64,000 nt of DNA from Streptomyces iakyrus (GTDB taxonomy: Bacteria > Actinomycetota > Actinomycetes > Streptomycetales > Streptomycetaceae), in NCBI RefSeq assembly GCF_000717055.1, contig NZ_JNXI01000002.1:504188-568187 (forward strand), in the 5' to 3' direction. The position numbers and the translations under genes are program-made. Of the stretch, positions 51,536 to 60,798 are shown piece after piece (within the stretch, counting starts at the first letter, position 1; each line of letters opens with the position of its first letter). Below the pieces are notes generated by a model, which saw only the letters and a program-made list of their open reading frames with translations, did no database searches and was not told the origin of the DNA.

Positions 51536-52747
51536 CTAAGTGAAGGCAGGAGTGACTGCCTGAAGTGCACTGGGAGCCGTCCCGTCCAAAAGGGTCGAAT
51601 CACCCATCTCGCTGAGGGCGAGGGCGAGCGCTCCGAGCACTTCCGCACGGCCGCCGAGGGCACCGGGGAGAACGGACAACTGGCGTGCCGCGCTGGGGAT
51701 GGCGTAGCGGCCGACGGACTCCCGGATCGGCCCGAGCACCAGCTCACCGGCCTCGGCGAGATCACCGCCGAGGACCACGCGGCTCGGGTTCAGCAGGTTG
51801 CAGAGATTGGCCACTCCACTGCCGATGTGGCGGCCGACGTCGGCGATCACCCGACGGCAGCCCGGGTCTCCGTCCCGCGCCAGCCGTACGACGCCCTCCA
51901 TGGTCAGATCGGTGCCGTGACTGGACTGGAGGAGCGGGAGCACGTAGCGCGCGGCCGCGAAGGTCTCCAGGCAGCCGCGGTTTCCGCAGCGGCAGACGGG
52001 GCCGGACTCATCGAGTGTAATATGCCCGATTTCTCCTGCGGTGCCGCCCGGGCCGCGGTAGATCTTGCCGCTGATCACCAGGCCGGCGCCGACACCGCTG
52101 GCGACCTTGATGTAGGCCAGGTCGCGGACGCCCCGGCCGCTGCCCCAGACCATCTCGCCGAGGGCGCCGAGGTTGGCGTCGTTGTCCACGTGCACGGGGA
52201 CGCCGAGGCGGCCGCGGAGCTCCTCGGCGGGCTTGGTGCCGGTCCAGCCGGGGAGGATCGCCGTCGAGCCGAGGGTGCCGGATTCGACGTCGATGGGGCC
52301 GGGGACGCCGAGGCCGACGCCGGCGATCTTGGAGCGGTCCACGCCGGTGGCTTCGATCAGGCGGGTGACCAGCTGTTCCGCGCGGTCGAAGCCCTGGGTC
52401 GACGAGGCGTCGACGTCGAGGGGCTCGGACTCCTCCGCCAGGACCTGGTGGGCGAGGTTGCCGATGGCGACGCGGAGGTGGGTGTGGCCGAAGTCGACGC
52501 CGATGACGATGCCGGCGTCGCCGCTCAGCGACACGCTGCGGGCCCTGCGGCCGCCGGCGGAGGTCGGCGTGACCTCGACCGTGCCACCGTCCTTCAACTC
52601 CCGGACGATGTTGGAGACCGTCGCCGCGGACAGGCCTGTCGTCCGCGCGATCTCGGCCTGGGTGAGGGAGCCCGCCAGGCGCACGGCACGTACGACCCGC
52701 TCCAGGTTGGCTCGGTGCAGCGATGACTGCGACCCCGGAGTCTCCAC
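51536..52747 (-). CDS. rok7B7: ROK-family transcriptional regulator (Rok7B7 type)
   Basis: The 403-residue regulator has an N-terminal MarR-like helix-turn-helix (LTQAEIARTTGLSAATVSNIVRELKDGGTVEV) and a ROK kinase-like domain: VIGVDFGHTHLRVAIG, AGVGLGVPGPIDVESG, and the zinc-binding ROK signature GHITLDESGPVCRCGNRGCLETFAA. Rok7B7 of S. coelicolor links xylose transport, carbon control and development. GTG 52747 is preceded by AGGAGG at 5-base spacing; a TTG at 52798 would add 17 residues without a ribosome binding site. It sits between ngcEFG and xylFGH, both plausible targets. Confidence 0.9.
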   Translation of the reverse strand: METPGSQSSLHRANLERVVRAVRLAGSLTQAEIARTTGLSAATVSNIVRELKDGGTVEVTPTSAGGRRARSVSLSGDAGIVIGVDFGHTHLRVAIGNLAHQVLAEESEPLDVDASSTQGFDRAEQLVTRLIEATGVDRSKIAGVGLGVPGPIDVESGTLGSTAILPGWTGTKPAEELRGRLGVPVHVDNDANLGALGEMVWGSGRGVRDLAYIKVASGVGAGLVISGKIYRGPGGTAGEIGHITLDESGPVCRCGNRGCLETFAAARYVLPLLQSSHGTDLTMEGVVRLARDGDPGCRRVIADVGRHIGSGVANLCNLLNPSRVVLGGDLAEAGELVLGPIRESVGRYAIPSAARQLSVLPGALGGRAEVLGALALALSEMGDSTLLDGTAPSALQAVTPAFT

Positions 52748-52961
52748 GACGACCTCCTGCGCACGGGGCCGCTTCGATGAGACCCCGTCTATGTCCAACT
52801 AGTGAACTCTAAGCTGAGCCGTTCGGGTTGCCTCCCGTCAAGAGGTTGAACTGATTCCGCGGTGTGTGCGGCTCGTCGCGGAGCGCTATGTGGGGGTACG
52901 CGCTTTCTGACTGTGCGGCTTGGCAGGGGTGCGCGTCTTCGCCTGCTCGCCGGTGGTGGGT

Positions 52962-53217
52962 CGGGGCCGCGCCGGGGGGTGTCCGTCCTCGGAACGGCGC
53001 GATGGACCTACTTACCGACTGACTGGCGTCGACGCGCCAACCGCTGTGGGCGGACACCCCCCGACACGTCCCCTTGCGTCGTCCGGCGGGTGCAGGCCGC
53101 CCGAGCTGCGGGCATGCGTGCCGCTGGGGGGGCGGCACGGGTGGGCGATGGGGGTCCCCCCTGCTCGAGCGAAGCCGAGAGCTTGGGGGAGGCACCTCGT
53201 CGCGCCGAGCTGCGCAA
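52962..53217 (+). repeat. R1 repeat, copy B (about 255 bp)
   Basis: This is the inverted partner of 44000-44250, with the same blocks in the same order on the opposite strand. It fills most of the 499-base gap between the ngcG stop (53247) and the rok7B7 start (52747). The rest of that gap (52748-52961) should hold the regulator's promoter; no gene is seen there. Inside the element GGTGTCCGTCC and GGGCGGACACC can pair, so an RNA copy would be structured. Confidence 0.88.
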
Positions 53218-53246
53218 CGCCCCGGCCCCGGCCCCACCGGCCCGGG

Positions 53247-54170
53247 CTACTTCAGCGCACCCGCCGTCAGCCCCTGCACCACCTGGCGCTGGAAGATGAT
53301 GTACGCCGCCAGCACCGGCAGCATCGCCATGACCAGACCCGCGAACAGGCCCGACCAGTCGCCCTTGTAGCCCTGGCTGACCGCCAACTGCACCAGCCCC
53401 TGCGTGAGCACCCGCTTGTCGGGGTCGGTGTTCAGGACCGTCGGCAGCATGTACTGGTTCCACTGCCCCAGGAAGTTGAAGATGCCGACGCTGATCAGGC
53501 CCGGCTTGGCCATGGGGAGCATGATCTGGAAGAACGTGCGGCTGTGGGAGGCCCCGTCGACGAACGCCGCCTCAGCGATCGACGTCGGCAGCGTGCGGAA
53601 GAACGCCGTCAGGAAGAAGACCGTGAACGGCAGCGAGTAGGCGATGTAGACGAGGATCAGGCCGTGGATGGTGTTCAGCAGGCCCATGTTGTTCACGACG
53701 TAGAACAGCGGGACCAACGCGAGCATGATCGGAAAACTCATGCCGCCGATGAACAGGTAGTAGATGAACCGGTTGCCCGGGAACTCGAAGCGGGCCAGGA
53801 CGTAGGCCGCCATGGAGCCGAGGACCAGGGTGCCGATGAGTGAGCCGCCCACCACGAGCACCGTGTTGAGGAAGTAGTCGCTCATGTTGGCCTGGGTCCA
53901 CGCCCGCGACCAGTTGTCGAAGTGCAGGGAGTCCGGGAGCGACCAGGGGGAGCTGAAGATCGAGCGGTCGTCCTTGAAGGACGTCATGACCGCCCAGAGC
54001 AGCGGCATGACCACCATGAACGCCCAGATGACCAGGACGCCGTGGGAGAAGACGTTGAGGACGGTGCCCTCTTTCTTCTCCTTGGGGGGTGCCGGCGGCC
54101 GGACGTCCGTCTTGGTGATCGGGGCTCCGGACTCCGCCGGCAGCGGCGCGGGGGTTTCGGTCGTCTTCAT
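53247..54170 (-). CDS. ngcG: Carbohydrate ABC transporter permease NgcG-like
   Basis: The 307-residue MalG-type permease has a Pro/Lys-rich cytosolic N-terminus of about 35 residues, six helices, and the EAA loop TSIAEAAFVDGASHSRTFFQIMLPMAKPGLISVGIF. It is the last gene of a binding protein-permease-permease operon; 3 bases separate it from the MalF-type gene. With NgcE upstream, import of N-acetylglucosamine or chitooligosaccharides is likely. No ATPase is encoded; MsiK is the expected shared energiser. Confidence 0.85.
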   Translation of the reverse strand: MKTTETPAPLPAESGAPITKTDVRPPAPPKEKKEGTVLNVFSHGVLVIWAFMVVMPLLWAVMTSFKDDRSIFSSPWSLPDSLHFDNWSRAWTQANMSDYFLNTVLVVGGSLIGTLVLGSMAAYVLARFEFPGNRFIYYLFIGGMSFPIMLALVPLFYVVNNMGLLNTIHGLILVYIAYSLPFTVFFLTAFFRTLPTSIAEAAFVDGASHSRTFFQIMLPMAKPGLISVGIFNFLGQWNQYMLPTVLNTDPDKRVLTQGLVQLAVSQGYKGDWSGLFAGLVMAMLPVLAAYIIFQRQVVQGLTAGALK

Positions 54171-54173
54171 CGG

Positions 54174-55100
54174 TCAGTACTCCAGCCGCTCGCGACGGCC
54201 CAGCCGCATCACCACGGCGGCGAAGGCCAGCGTGACGACGAGCAGGGCGACACCGATGGTGGTGGCGTAGGCGGCCTGCCCGTCACGGAACGCCTTCTGG
54301 TACACGTACAGGACCATGACGGTGGTCGAGTAGTCGGGACCGCCCGGCCCGGTCGTCATGATCTGCACGACCGCGAACGACTCGGCGCCCAGGGCGAGGA
54401 TGCCCATGTAGACCCAGCCGGACTGCACCGTGTCCCAGAGGAGGGGCAGGGTGACCCGGAAGAACGTGGTGACGCGGTTCGCGCCGTCCAGCAGCGCGGC
54501 CTCGTACATCTCCGCCGGGATGGAGGCCATGCCCGCGGAGAAGAGGACGACGAAGAAGCCGACCGTCGACCAGACGAGGACCGCCATCACCGCCCAGAGG
54601 GCCAGATCGGGGTCGCCCAGCCACAGGGGCTGGACGTCGTCCAGGCCGATGCCGCGCAGCAGCGAGTTGAGCGCGCCGCTGTCCGGGTTGTACGCGAACG
54701 CGAACAGCAGCGCGACGATGGCGATCGAGAGGACCTGCGGGAAGAAGTAGACGATCTTGTAGAAGGAGGAGCCGCGGACACCGGTGATCACCGGGCCGTT
54801 CTTCCTCTTTCTGCCGCCCACGTTGATCATGAAGGCGAAGAACAGCGCGAGGCCGATCGTCACCACCGGCAGCAGGAGGGCGAACAGCAGGCTGTGCTGC
54901 AACGACTTCCAGAAGATGTCGTCGTCGAGCATCCGGCTGTAGTTGTCGAAACCGACCATCTTGAATTCGGGGCTCAGGCCGGTCCAGTCCGTGAACGAGT
55001 AATAAATGGACTGGATGAACGGCCAGACCACGAAGAGCGCGTACAGTCCCAGGGGCAACGCCAGGAACCCCACGATGAACCGGTACTTGCCGTGCTGCAT
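54174..55100 (-). CDS. ngcF: Carbohydrate ABC transporter permease NgcF-like
   Basis: The 308-residue MalF-type permease has six helices, the segment YYSFTDWTGLSPEFKMVGFDNYSRMLDDDIFWKSLQHSLLF, and the EAA loop AEMYEAALLDGANRVTTFFRVTLPLLWDTV. ATG 55100 is preferred because GGAG sits 5 bases upstream; a GTG two codons earlier is too close to it. It forms the permease pair with the NgcG-like protein. Confidence 0.85.
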   Translation of the reverse strand: MQHGKYRFIVGFLALPLGLYALFVVWPFIQSIYYSFTDWTGLSPEFKMVGFDNYSRMLDDDIFWKSLQHSLLFALLLPVVTIGLALFFAFMINVGGRKRKNGPVITGVRGSSFYKIVYFFPQVLSIAIVALLFAFAYNPDSGALNSLLRGIGLDDVQPLWLGDPDLALWAVMAVLVWSTVGFFVVLFSAGMASIPAEMYEAALLDGANRVTTFFRVTLPLLWDTVQSGWVYMGILALGAESFAVVQIMTTGPGGPDYSTTVMVLYVYQKAFRDGQAAYATTIGVALLVVTLAFAAVVMRLGRRERLEY

Positions 55101-55143
55101 CGCCACTCCGGTGCCGTGTGCGGAATTTGGTTTTCCGGTGCCG

Positions 55144-56598
55144 TTACTGGTGCTTGTAGTGCTTGATGGAATCGTCCTTGGCGGTCTCGTCGGCGAAGGC
55201 CTGGATCTTCTTGATGGCCTCGGCCGGGGTCACGCGGCCGGCCATCATCTCGCCCAGCCCGGAGACGCCGATCTTCTCCTTCTGCAACTGCACGTACCAG
55301 TCCTGCATACGGGGATTCACCACGTTCTCACCGGCCTTGTCCAGGGCCGCGACGCCGGATTTCAGACCGGGAGTGAGGGCGATGCCGTCGGTGCCGCCGT
55401 TGTAGGCGGTCAATGACTTCACCTTGCCGGTGAAGTTCTTGGAGGATGCCTCGCTGAGCATGATGCGCAGTTGCTCCATGCCGCCGGCGGCGTTCTTCGC
55501 CTTGGCCGGGACGATGAAGGGCTCGCCGCCGGAGGCCCAGATGGTGCCGAAGGGCATCTTGTCGGAGGAGTCGAGGCCGGTGGGCGCGGAGACGGCCAGG
55601 TTGAAGTCCTCGGGGATGACGTTGGCCGACTCGTTCTCCACCCAGGAGCCGTTCGGGATGAACAGCGCCTTGCCCTCGGCCCACGCGGTCTGCGACTGGA
55701 TGTGGTCCAGGCCCGGGGTGCCTTTGAGGACGTAACCCTTCTTGTACAGCTCGTAGTACGCGTCGAAGCAGGCCTTGACGGCCGGGTGCTTCCAGGCGTT
55801 GGGCTCCAGGTTGTCGATGGCGTCGAGGACTTCACGGCCCCCGACCTTGCCGATCATCGGGTAGAGCGAGAAGGGGAGGTAGTACGGGTATTTGCCCGCG
55901 TACGTCCAGCCCGCCATGCCCTTCTTCTTGGCCTTCGCGCAGACGGCGAGCATCTGGTCCCAGGTCTCGGGGTACTGCTCGTCGAGCGAGTCCAGGGCCT
56001 TCTGCGAGTACCAGACGCCGTAGACCGTGTAGGCGTAGTACAGGATCCAGACCTTCTCGCCGTCGAACTGGCCCATCTCCACGATGCCGGGGCGCAGCGT
56101 GTCGCGGACCTTCTTGGCCGGGTCGTCGTAGGAGGGCGCGTCCAGCAGCGGGGTGAGGTCGGTGAGCTGGTTCTTGCCGACCAGGACGCCCATGTCCATC
56201 TGCTCGGCGCCGGAGTTGTCGATGAGGTCCGGCGGGGTGCCCTGGTTGAAGCGCGGCTGGAGGGTGGACTGGATCTTCTGGGTGGCGGAGAACTTCACCG
56301 ACGCCTTGGGGAAGTTCTTCTCGTAGATCTTCACGGCGTCCTCGGCGTACTCCTTGCCGAAGCCGCCGTCGAACAGGACGAATTCCATGCCGGCCGTGTC
56401 GTTGACGGCGAGCGGGTTCTTCGCGGTCTTCTTGCCGGCCTTGGCCTTGTCCCCGCTGTCGTCGCCGCCGCTGCTGGCGCAGGCGGACAGGAAGCTCATG
56501 GTGGGGACGGAGATCAGCCCGAGCGCGGCGGACCGTTTGATCAGATCACGGCGGCCGACACCCTCGGTGCCGTGGTTCTCGGCGGAAGTGGATCCCAT
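55144..56598 (-). CDS. ngcE: N-acetylglucosamine/chitooligosaccharide-binding lipoprotein NgcE-like
   Basis: The 484-residue binding protein has a Tat lipoprotein signal (VGRRDLIKRSAALGLISVPTMSFLSACAS, lipobox LSAC) and the NgcE-type body: EFVLFDGGFGKEYAEDAVKIYEKNFPKASVKFSATQKIQSTLQPRFNQGTPPDLIDNSGAEQMDMGVL and KVWILYYAYTVYGVWYSQKALD. NgcE proteins of Streptomyces bind GlcNAc and/or chitooligosaccharides; sequence alone does not tell which. ATG 56598 follows GAGG. A DasR-like dre site lies 140 bases upstream, supporting GlcNAc-linked control. Confidence 0.85.
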   Translation of the reverse strand: MGSTSAENHGTEGVGRRDLIKRSAALGLISVPTMSFLSACASSGGDDSGDKAKAGKKTAKNPLAVNDTAGMEFVLFDGGFGKEYAEDAVKIYEKNFPKASVKFSATQKIQSTLQPRFNQGTPPDLIDNSGAEQMDMGVLVGKNQLTDLTPLLDAPSYDDPAKKVRDTLRPGIVEMGQFDGEKVWILYYAYTVYGVWYSQKALDSLDEQYPETWDQMLAVCAKAKKKGMAGWTYAGKYPYYLPFSLYPMIGKVGGREVLDAIDNLEPNAWKHPAVKACFDAYYELYKKGYVLKGTPGLDHIQSQTAWAEGKALFIPNGSWVENESANVIPEDFNLAVSAPTGLDSSDKMPFGTIWASGGEPFIVPAKAKNAAGGMEQLRIMLSEASSKNFTGKVKSLTAYNGGTDGIALTPGLKSGVAALDKAGENVVNPRMQDWYVQLQKEKIGVSGLGEMMAGRVTPAEAIKKIQAFADETAKDDSIKHYKHQ

Positions 56599-56737
56599 GC
56601 TCAAGTCCTCGCCTTCTCCAGGACTCAGGCGGTGAACCGGATCCTCCCCGGCACCGCGATCGGGTCAAGCTGGGTCGTGCAGGAAAGTGCGGGTGGTGAC
56701 GTGCGGGCACTGAAGTGCGGATCGTGTGAAGCGTCCG

Positions 56738-56753
56738 ACAGGTATAGTCCACT
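56738..56753. promoter_or_regulatory. Candidate DasR-responsive element (dre)
   Basis: ACAGGTATAGTCCACT matches 13 of 16 positions of the dre consensus ACTGGTCTAGACCACT (consensus from memory). It lies between ngcE and the GH92 gene in the 382-base intergenic region 56599-56980. DasR is the GlcNAc-responsive GntR regulator of Streptomyces and controls chitin and GlcNAc genes, which fits the neighbouring ngcEFG operon. Confidence 0.6.
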
Positions 56754-56943
56754 TCCCGCCAGCGGATCAAGATCGAACGCAAGGTTGGCCGTGGGTCTTA
56801 TCCGAGTTGAGACCTCGCGGAAGTATGAGTGACCTGCGGGCGCTCCGCCGGAAATATCCCGGTCACCGCGCCCGAATGCCACAGGCAACACCCTTGACAC
56901 TCCCCGCCACTTGGGCAACTACTGGTCCTTGCGCATCGAAGGT

Positions 56944-56955
56944 GACAACGTTGTC
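56944..56955 (+). promoter_or_regulatory. LacI-type operator GACAACGTTGTC before the GH92 gene
   Basis: A perfect 12-bp palindrome with a central CG, in the typical LacI-family operator form, lies 25 bases before the GH92 start and about 45 bases after TTGACA (56894-56899), a possible -35. It differs from the AACCGGT sites of the beta-mannosidase unit, so another LacI-type regulator, not encoded in this window, is probably involved. Confidence 0.55.
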
Positions 56956-56980
56956 CACTGCGCAGGGAGGGTACCCGTTG

Positions 56981-59900
56981 ATGCAGCGGAAAGCTCGGCA
57001 CAGATGGGGTTCGGCGGTCGTGTCGGCGACCGCCTTCGCTTTGGCCCTGGGTTCGCAGGGCGTTGCGGTCGCACTGCCGCAAGCCCCTGATCGACCCGAT
57101 CGGGGGTTCGCGTCCTCGTTCGAGGCGGACGACCCGCTTCCGGACTGGCTGAACACCGTCGATACCGGTCCCGACGGCGCCAAGCGCGCCTCGGGCGTGG
57201 ACGGCGGCTACAGCAGCGGCATACCGGGCAATGTGACGGACCAGGTCACGGAGGTCCGGGCCAGCGCCGAGAACACGGGCGGCGGCGAGGTGAAGGAGAA
57301 CCTGGTCGACCTCGAACCGAGCACCAAGTGGCTCACCTTCGAGCCCACCGGCTGGGCCGAGTTCGACCTGGACAAACCCGTCAAACTGGCACGTTACGCA
57401 CTGACGTCGGCCAATGACGCCGAAGAGCGCGACCCCAGGGACTGGACCCTGAAGGGTTCGGCCGACGGCAAGGAGTGGACGACGCTCGACACCCGCTCCG
57501 GCGAGAGCTTCGCGGAGCGGTTCGAGACCAAGACGTACGACCTCGCCGAACCCGGCGAGTACCGGCACTTCCGGCTGGACGTCACCGGGAACAACGGCGG
57601 CGGCATCCTCCAGCTCGCCGACCTCCAGCTGTCCACGGGCGGCGGCGAAGGGCCGGTCCCGCAGGACATGCTCTCCCTGGTCGACCGCGGCCCGAGCGGC
57701 TCCCCCACCGCCAAGGCGGGCGCCGGGTTCACCGGGAAGCGGGCCCTGCGGTACGCCGGACGGCACACCACCGACGGGCGGGCGTACTCGTACAACAAGG
57801 TCTTCGACGTCAACGTGGCCGTCGGCCGGAACACCCGGCTGGCCTACCGGATCTTCCCGTCGATGGCGGACGGCGACCTCGACTACGACGCCACGAACGT
57901 CTCCGTCGACCTCGTCTTCACCGACGGCACCCACCTGAGCGATCTGCGCGCCACCGACCAGCACGGTTTCCCGCTCACCCCGCAGGGGCAGGGCGCGGCG
58001 AAGATCCTCTACGTCAACCAGTGGAACGACGTGGCCTCGCGGATCGGGTCGGTCGCTGCCGGCAAGACCGTGGACCGGATCCTGGTGGCGTACGACTCCC
58101 CCAAGGGCCCGGCGAAGTTCCGGGGCTGGCTGGACGACGTGACCATCGAGTCCGTCGCCCCCGAGCGGCCGAAGGCGCATCTGTCGGACTACGCGGTGAC
58201 GACCCGGGGCACCAACTCCAGCGGCGGCTTCTCACGCGGCAACAACTTCCCGGCGACGGCGGTGCCGCACGGCTTCAACTTCTGGACGCCGGTGACCAGC
58301 GCGGGCTCGCTGAGCTGGCTGTACGACTATTCGCGGGCCAACAACGCCGACAATCTGCCGACGATCCAGGCGTTCAGCGCGAGTCATGAGCCCAGTCCCT
58401 GGATGGGCGACCGGCAGACCTTCCAGGTGATGCCGTCCGTCGCCTCCGGCACTCCGGACCTCGGCCGGGAGGCGCGGGAGCTGGCCTTCAGGCACGAGAA
58501 CGAGACGGCGCGGCCGTACTACTACGGGGTGCGGTTCGAGAACGGGCTGAAGGCCGAGATGGCGCCGACCGACCATGCGGCGGCGCTGCGCTTCACCTAC
58601 CCCGGCGACGACGCGAGCGTCCTCTTCGACAACGTGACCGACCAGGCCGGTCTCACGCTCGACAAGGAGAACGGGGTCGTCACCGGCTACTCGGACGTGA
58701 AGTCCGGGCTGTCGACGGGGGCGACCCGGCTGTTCGTCCACGGCGAGTTCGACGAACCCGTGACGGAGGGCGGCTCCAGCGGCGTCAAGGGCCATCTGCG
58801 CTTCAAGGCCGACGACCGGACCGTCACCCTGCGCCTGGCCACCTCGCTGATCAGCCTCGACCAGGCCAAGGACAACCTGCGCCAGGAGATCCCGGAGGGC
58901 AGGTCCTTCGAGGCGGTGAAGAAGAGCGCCCAGCGGCAGTGGGACCGGCTGCTCGGCAAGGTCGAGGTCGAGGGCGCGACCCCCGACCAGCTGACGACGC
59001 TGTACTCCAGCCTCTACCGGCTGTACCTGTACCCGAACTCCGGGTTCGAGAAGGTCGACGGCACGTACCAGTACGCCTCGCCGTTCTCCCCCATGCCGAA
59101 GCCGGACACCCCGACGCACACCGGCGCGAAGATCGTCGACGGCAAGGTGTACGTCAACAACGGTTTCTGGGACACCTACCGGACGACCTGGCCCGCGTAC
59201 TCGTTCCTGACCCCGTCCCGGGCGGGTGAGCTGGTCGACGGGTTCGTGCAGCAGTTCAAGGACGGCGGCTGGACCTCCCGCTGGTCCTCCCCCGGCTACG
59301 CGGACCTCATGACGGGCACCTCCTCGGACGTGGCGTTCGCGGACGCGTACGTCAAGGGCGTCGACTTCGACGCGAAGGCAGCCTATGAGGCGGCCGTGAA
59401 GAACGCGACGGTCGTGCCGCCGAAGCCGGGCGTCGGCCGCAAGGGCATGGCCACCTCCCCCTTCCTCGGCTACACGAGTACCGAGACGCACGAGGGCCTG
59501 TCCTGGGCGCTGGAGGGCTACCTCAACGACTACGGCATCTCCCGCATGGGCCGGAAGCTGTACGAGGAGACCGGCGAGCGGCGCTACAAGGAGGAGTCGG
59601 AGTACTTCCTGGACCGCGCCCGGGACTACGTGAACCTCTTCGACGCGAAGGCGGGCTTCTTCCAGGGCCGGAACGCGAAGGGCGACTGGCGGGTGGAGTC
59701 CGCGAAGTACGACCCGCGGGTGTGGGGCCACGACTACACCGAGACCAACGGTTGGGGCTACGCCTTCACCGCCCCGCAGGACAGCCGGGGCCTGGCGAAC
59801 CTCTACGGCGGCCGCAAGGGCCTCGCCGACAAGCTCGACGCGTACCTCTCCACCCCCGAGACGGCCTCCCCCGAGTTCGTCGGCTCCTACGGCGGTGTCA

Positions 59901-60778
59901 TCCACGAGATGACCGAGGCGCGGGACGTGCGGATGGGCATGTACGGGCACTCCAACCAGGTCGCCCACCACGCCCTGTACATGTACGACGCGGCCGGGCA
60001 GCCCTGGAAGACGCAGAAGAACGTCCGCGAGGTGCTGTCCCGGCTGTACACCGGCAGCGAGATCGGGCAGGGCTACCACGGCGACGAGGACAACGGCGAG
60101 CAGTCGGCCTGGTACCTGTTCTCCGCGCTCGGCTTCTATCCGCTGGTGATGGGCAGCGGCGAGTACGCCATCGGCTCGCCCCTGTTCGCGAAGGCGACCG
60201 TGCACCTGGAGAACGGGCGCGAGCTGGTGGTGAAGGCGCCCCGGAACAGCGCGCGGAACGTCTACGTGCAGGGGCTGAAGGTCAACGGCCGGACCTGGTC
60301 GAAGACCTCCCTGCCGCACGCGCTGGTCGCCAAGGGCGGTGTCCTGGAGTTCGACATGGGCCCGCGGCCGTCGTCCTGGGGCACGGGCGGGCATGCCGCG
60401 CCCGTGTCGATCACCCGGGACGACGAGGTGCCGACGCCCCGTGCGGACGTGCTGGAGGGCGACGGTGCCCTGTTCGACGACACGTCGGCGACGGACGCTG
60501 CGGTGACGTCCGTGGACCTGCCGGTCCGGAAGGGCGCCGAGGCGGTCCAGTACACGCTGACGTCGTCGGCGGACCGGGCGAAGGCACCGGACGGCTGGAC
60601 GCTCCAGGGCTCCTCGGACGGTGAGACCTGGCAGACGCTGGACCGGCGCTCCGGGGAGTCCTTCGCCTGGGACCGGCAGACCCGTGCGTTCTCGGTGAAG
60701 TCACCGGGTACGTACGAGAGGTACCGCCTGGTCCTCGACGGTGAGGCGACCCTGGCGGAGGTCGAACTGCTGGGCTGA
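56981..60778 (+). CDS. Secreted GH92 alpha-mannosidase with F5/8-type domains
   Basis: The 1265-residue protein has a signal peptide ([19 protein letters not shown]), an F5/8-type C (discoidin) domain at about 85-220 ([32 protein letters not shown]), a jelly roll, and the GH92 module. The latter shows [43 protein letters not shown] and the catalytic-type [31 protein letters not shown] second discoidin-like domain ends the protein. GH92 enzymes are Ca2+-dependent exo-alpha-mannosidases, often acting on fungal or N-glycan mannans. ATG 56981 follows GGGAGG. The GH67 gene starts 20 bases downstream. Confidence 0.9.
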   Translation: MQRKARHRWGSAVVSATAFALALGSQGVAVALPQAPDRPDRGFASSFEADDPLPDWLNTVDTGPDGAKRASGVDGGYSSGIPGNVTDQVTEVRASAENTGGGEVKENLVDLEPSTKWLTFEPTGWAEFDLDKPVKLARYALTSANDAEERDPRDWTLKGSADGKEWTTLDTRSGESFAERFETKTYDLAEPGEYRHFRLDVTGNNGGGILQLADLQLSTGGGEGPVPQDMLSLVDRGPSGSPTAKAGAGFTGKRALRYAGRHTTDGRAYSYNKVFDVNVAVGRNTRLAYRIFPSMADGDLDYDATNVSVDLVFTDGTHLSDLRATDQHGFPLTPQGQGAAKILYVNQWNDVASRIGSVAAGKTVDRILVAYDSPKGPAKFRGWLDDVTIESVAPERPKAHLSDYAVTTRGTNSSGGFSRGNNFPATAVPHGFNFWTPVTSAGSLSWLYDYSRANNADNLPTIQAFSASHEPSPWMGDRQTFQVMPSVASGTPDLGREARELAFRHENETARPYYYGVRFENGLKAEMAPTDHAAALRFTYPGDDASVLFDNVTDQAGLTLDKENGVVTGYSDVKSGLSTGATRLFVHGEFDEPVTEGGSSGVKGHLRFKADDRTVTLRLATSLISLDQAKDNLRQEIPEGRSFEAVKKSAQRQWDRLLGKVEVEGATPDQLTTLYSSLYRLYLYPNSGFEKVDGTYQYASPFSPMPKPDTPTHTGAKIVDGKVYVNNGFWDTYRTTWPAYSFLTPSRAGELVDGFVQQFKDGGWTSRWSSPGYADLMTGTSSDVAFADAYVKGVDFDAKAAYEAAVKNATVVPPKPGVGRKGMATSPFLGYTSTETHEGLSWALEGYLNDYGISRMGRKLYEETGERRYKEESEYFLDRARDYVNLFDAKAGFFQGRNAKGDWRVESAKYDPRVWGHDYTETNGWGYAFTAPQDSRGLANLYGGRKGLADKLDAYLSTPETASPEFVGSYGGVIHEMTEARDVRMGMYGHSNQVAHHALYMYDAAGQPWKTQKNVREVLSRLYTGSEIGQGYHGDEDNGEQSAWYLFSALGFYPLVMGSGEYAIGSPLFAKATVHLENGRELVVKAPRNSARNVYVQGLKVNGRTWSKTSLPHALVAKGGVLEFDMGPRPSSWGTGGHAAPVSITRDDEVPTPRADVLEGDGALFDDTSATDAAVTSVDLPVRKGAEAVQYTLTSSADRAKAPDGWTLQGSSDGETWQTLDRRSGESFAWDRQTRAFSVKSPGTYERYRLVLDGEATLAEVELLG

Positions 60779-60798
60779 ACAACCGAGTTGGGGGTCTC

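Noticed and set aside
52748..52798. TTG start for the ROK regulator, adding 17 residues
   Set aside because: The downstream GTG at 52747 has a perfect AGGAGG at good spacing, and the TTG has none.
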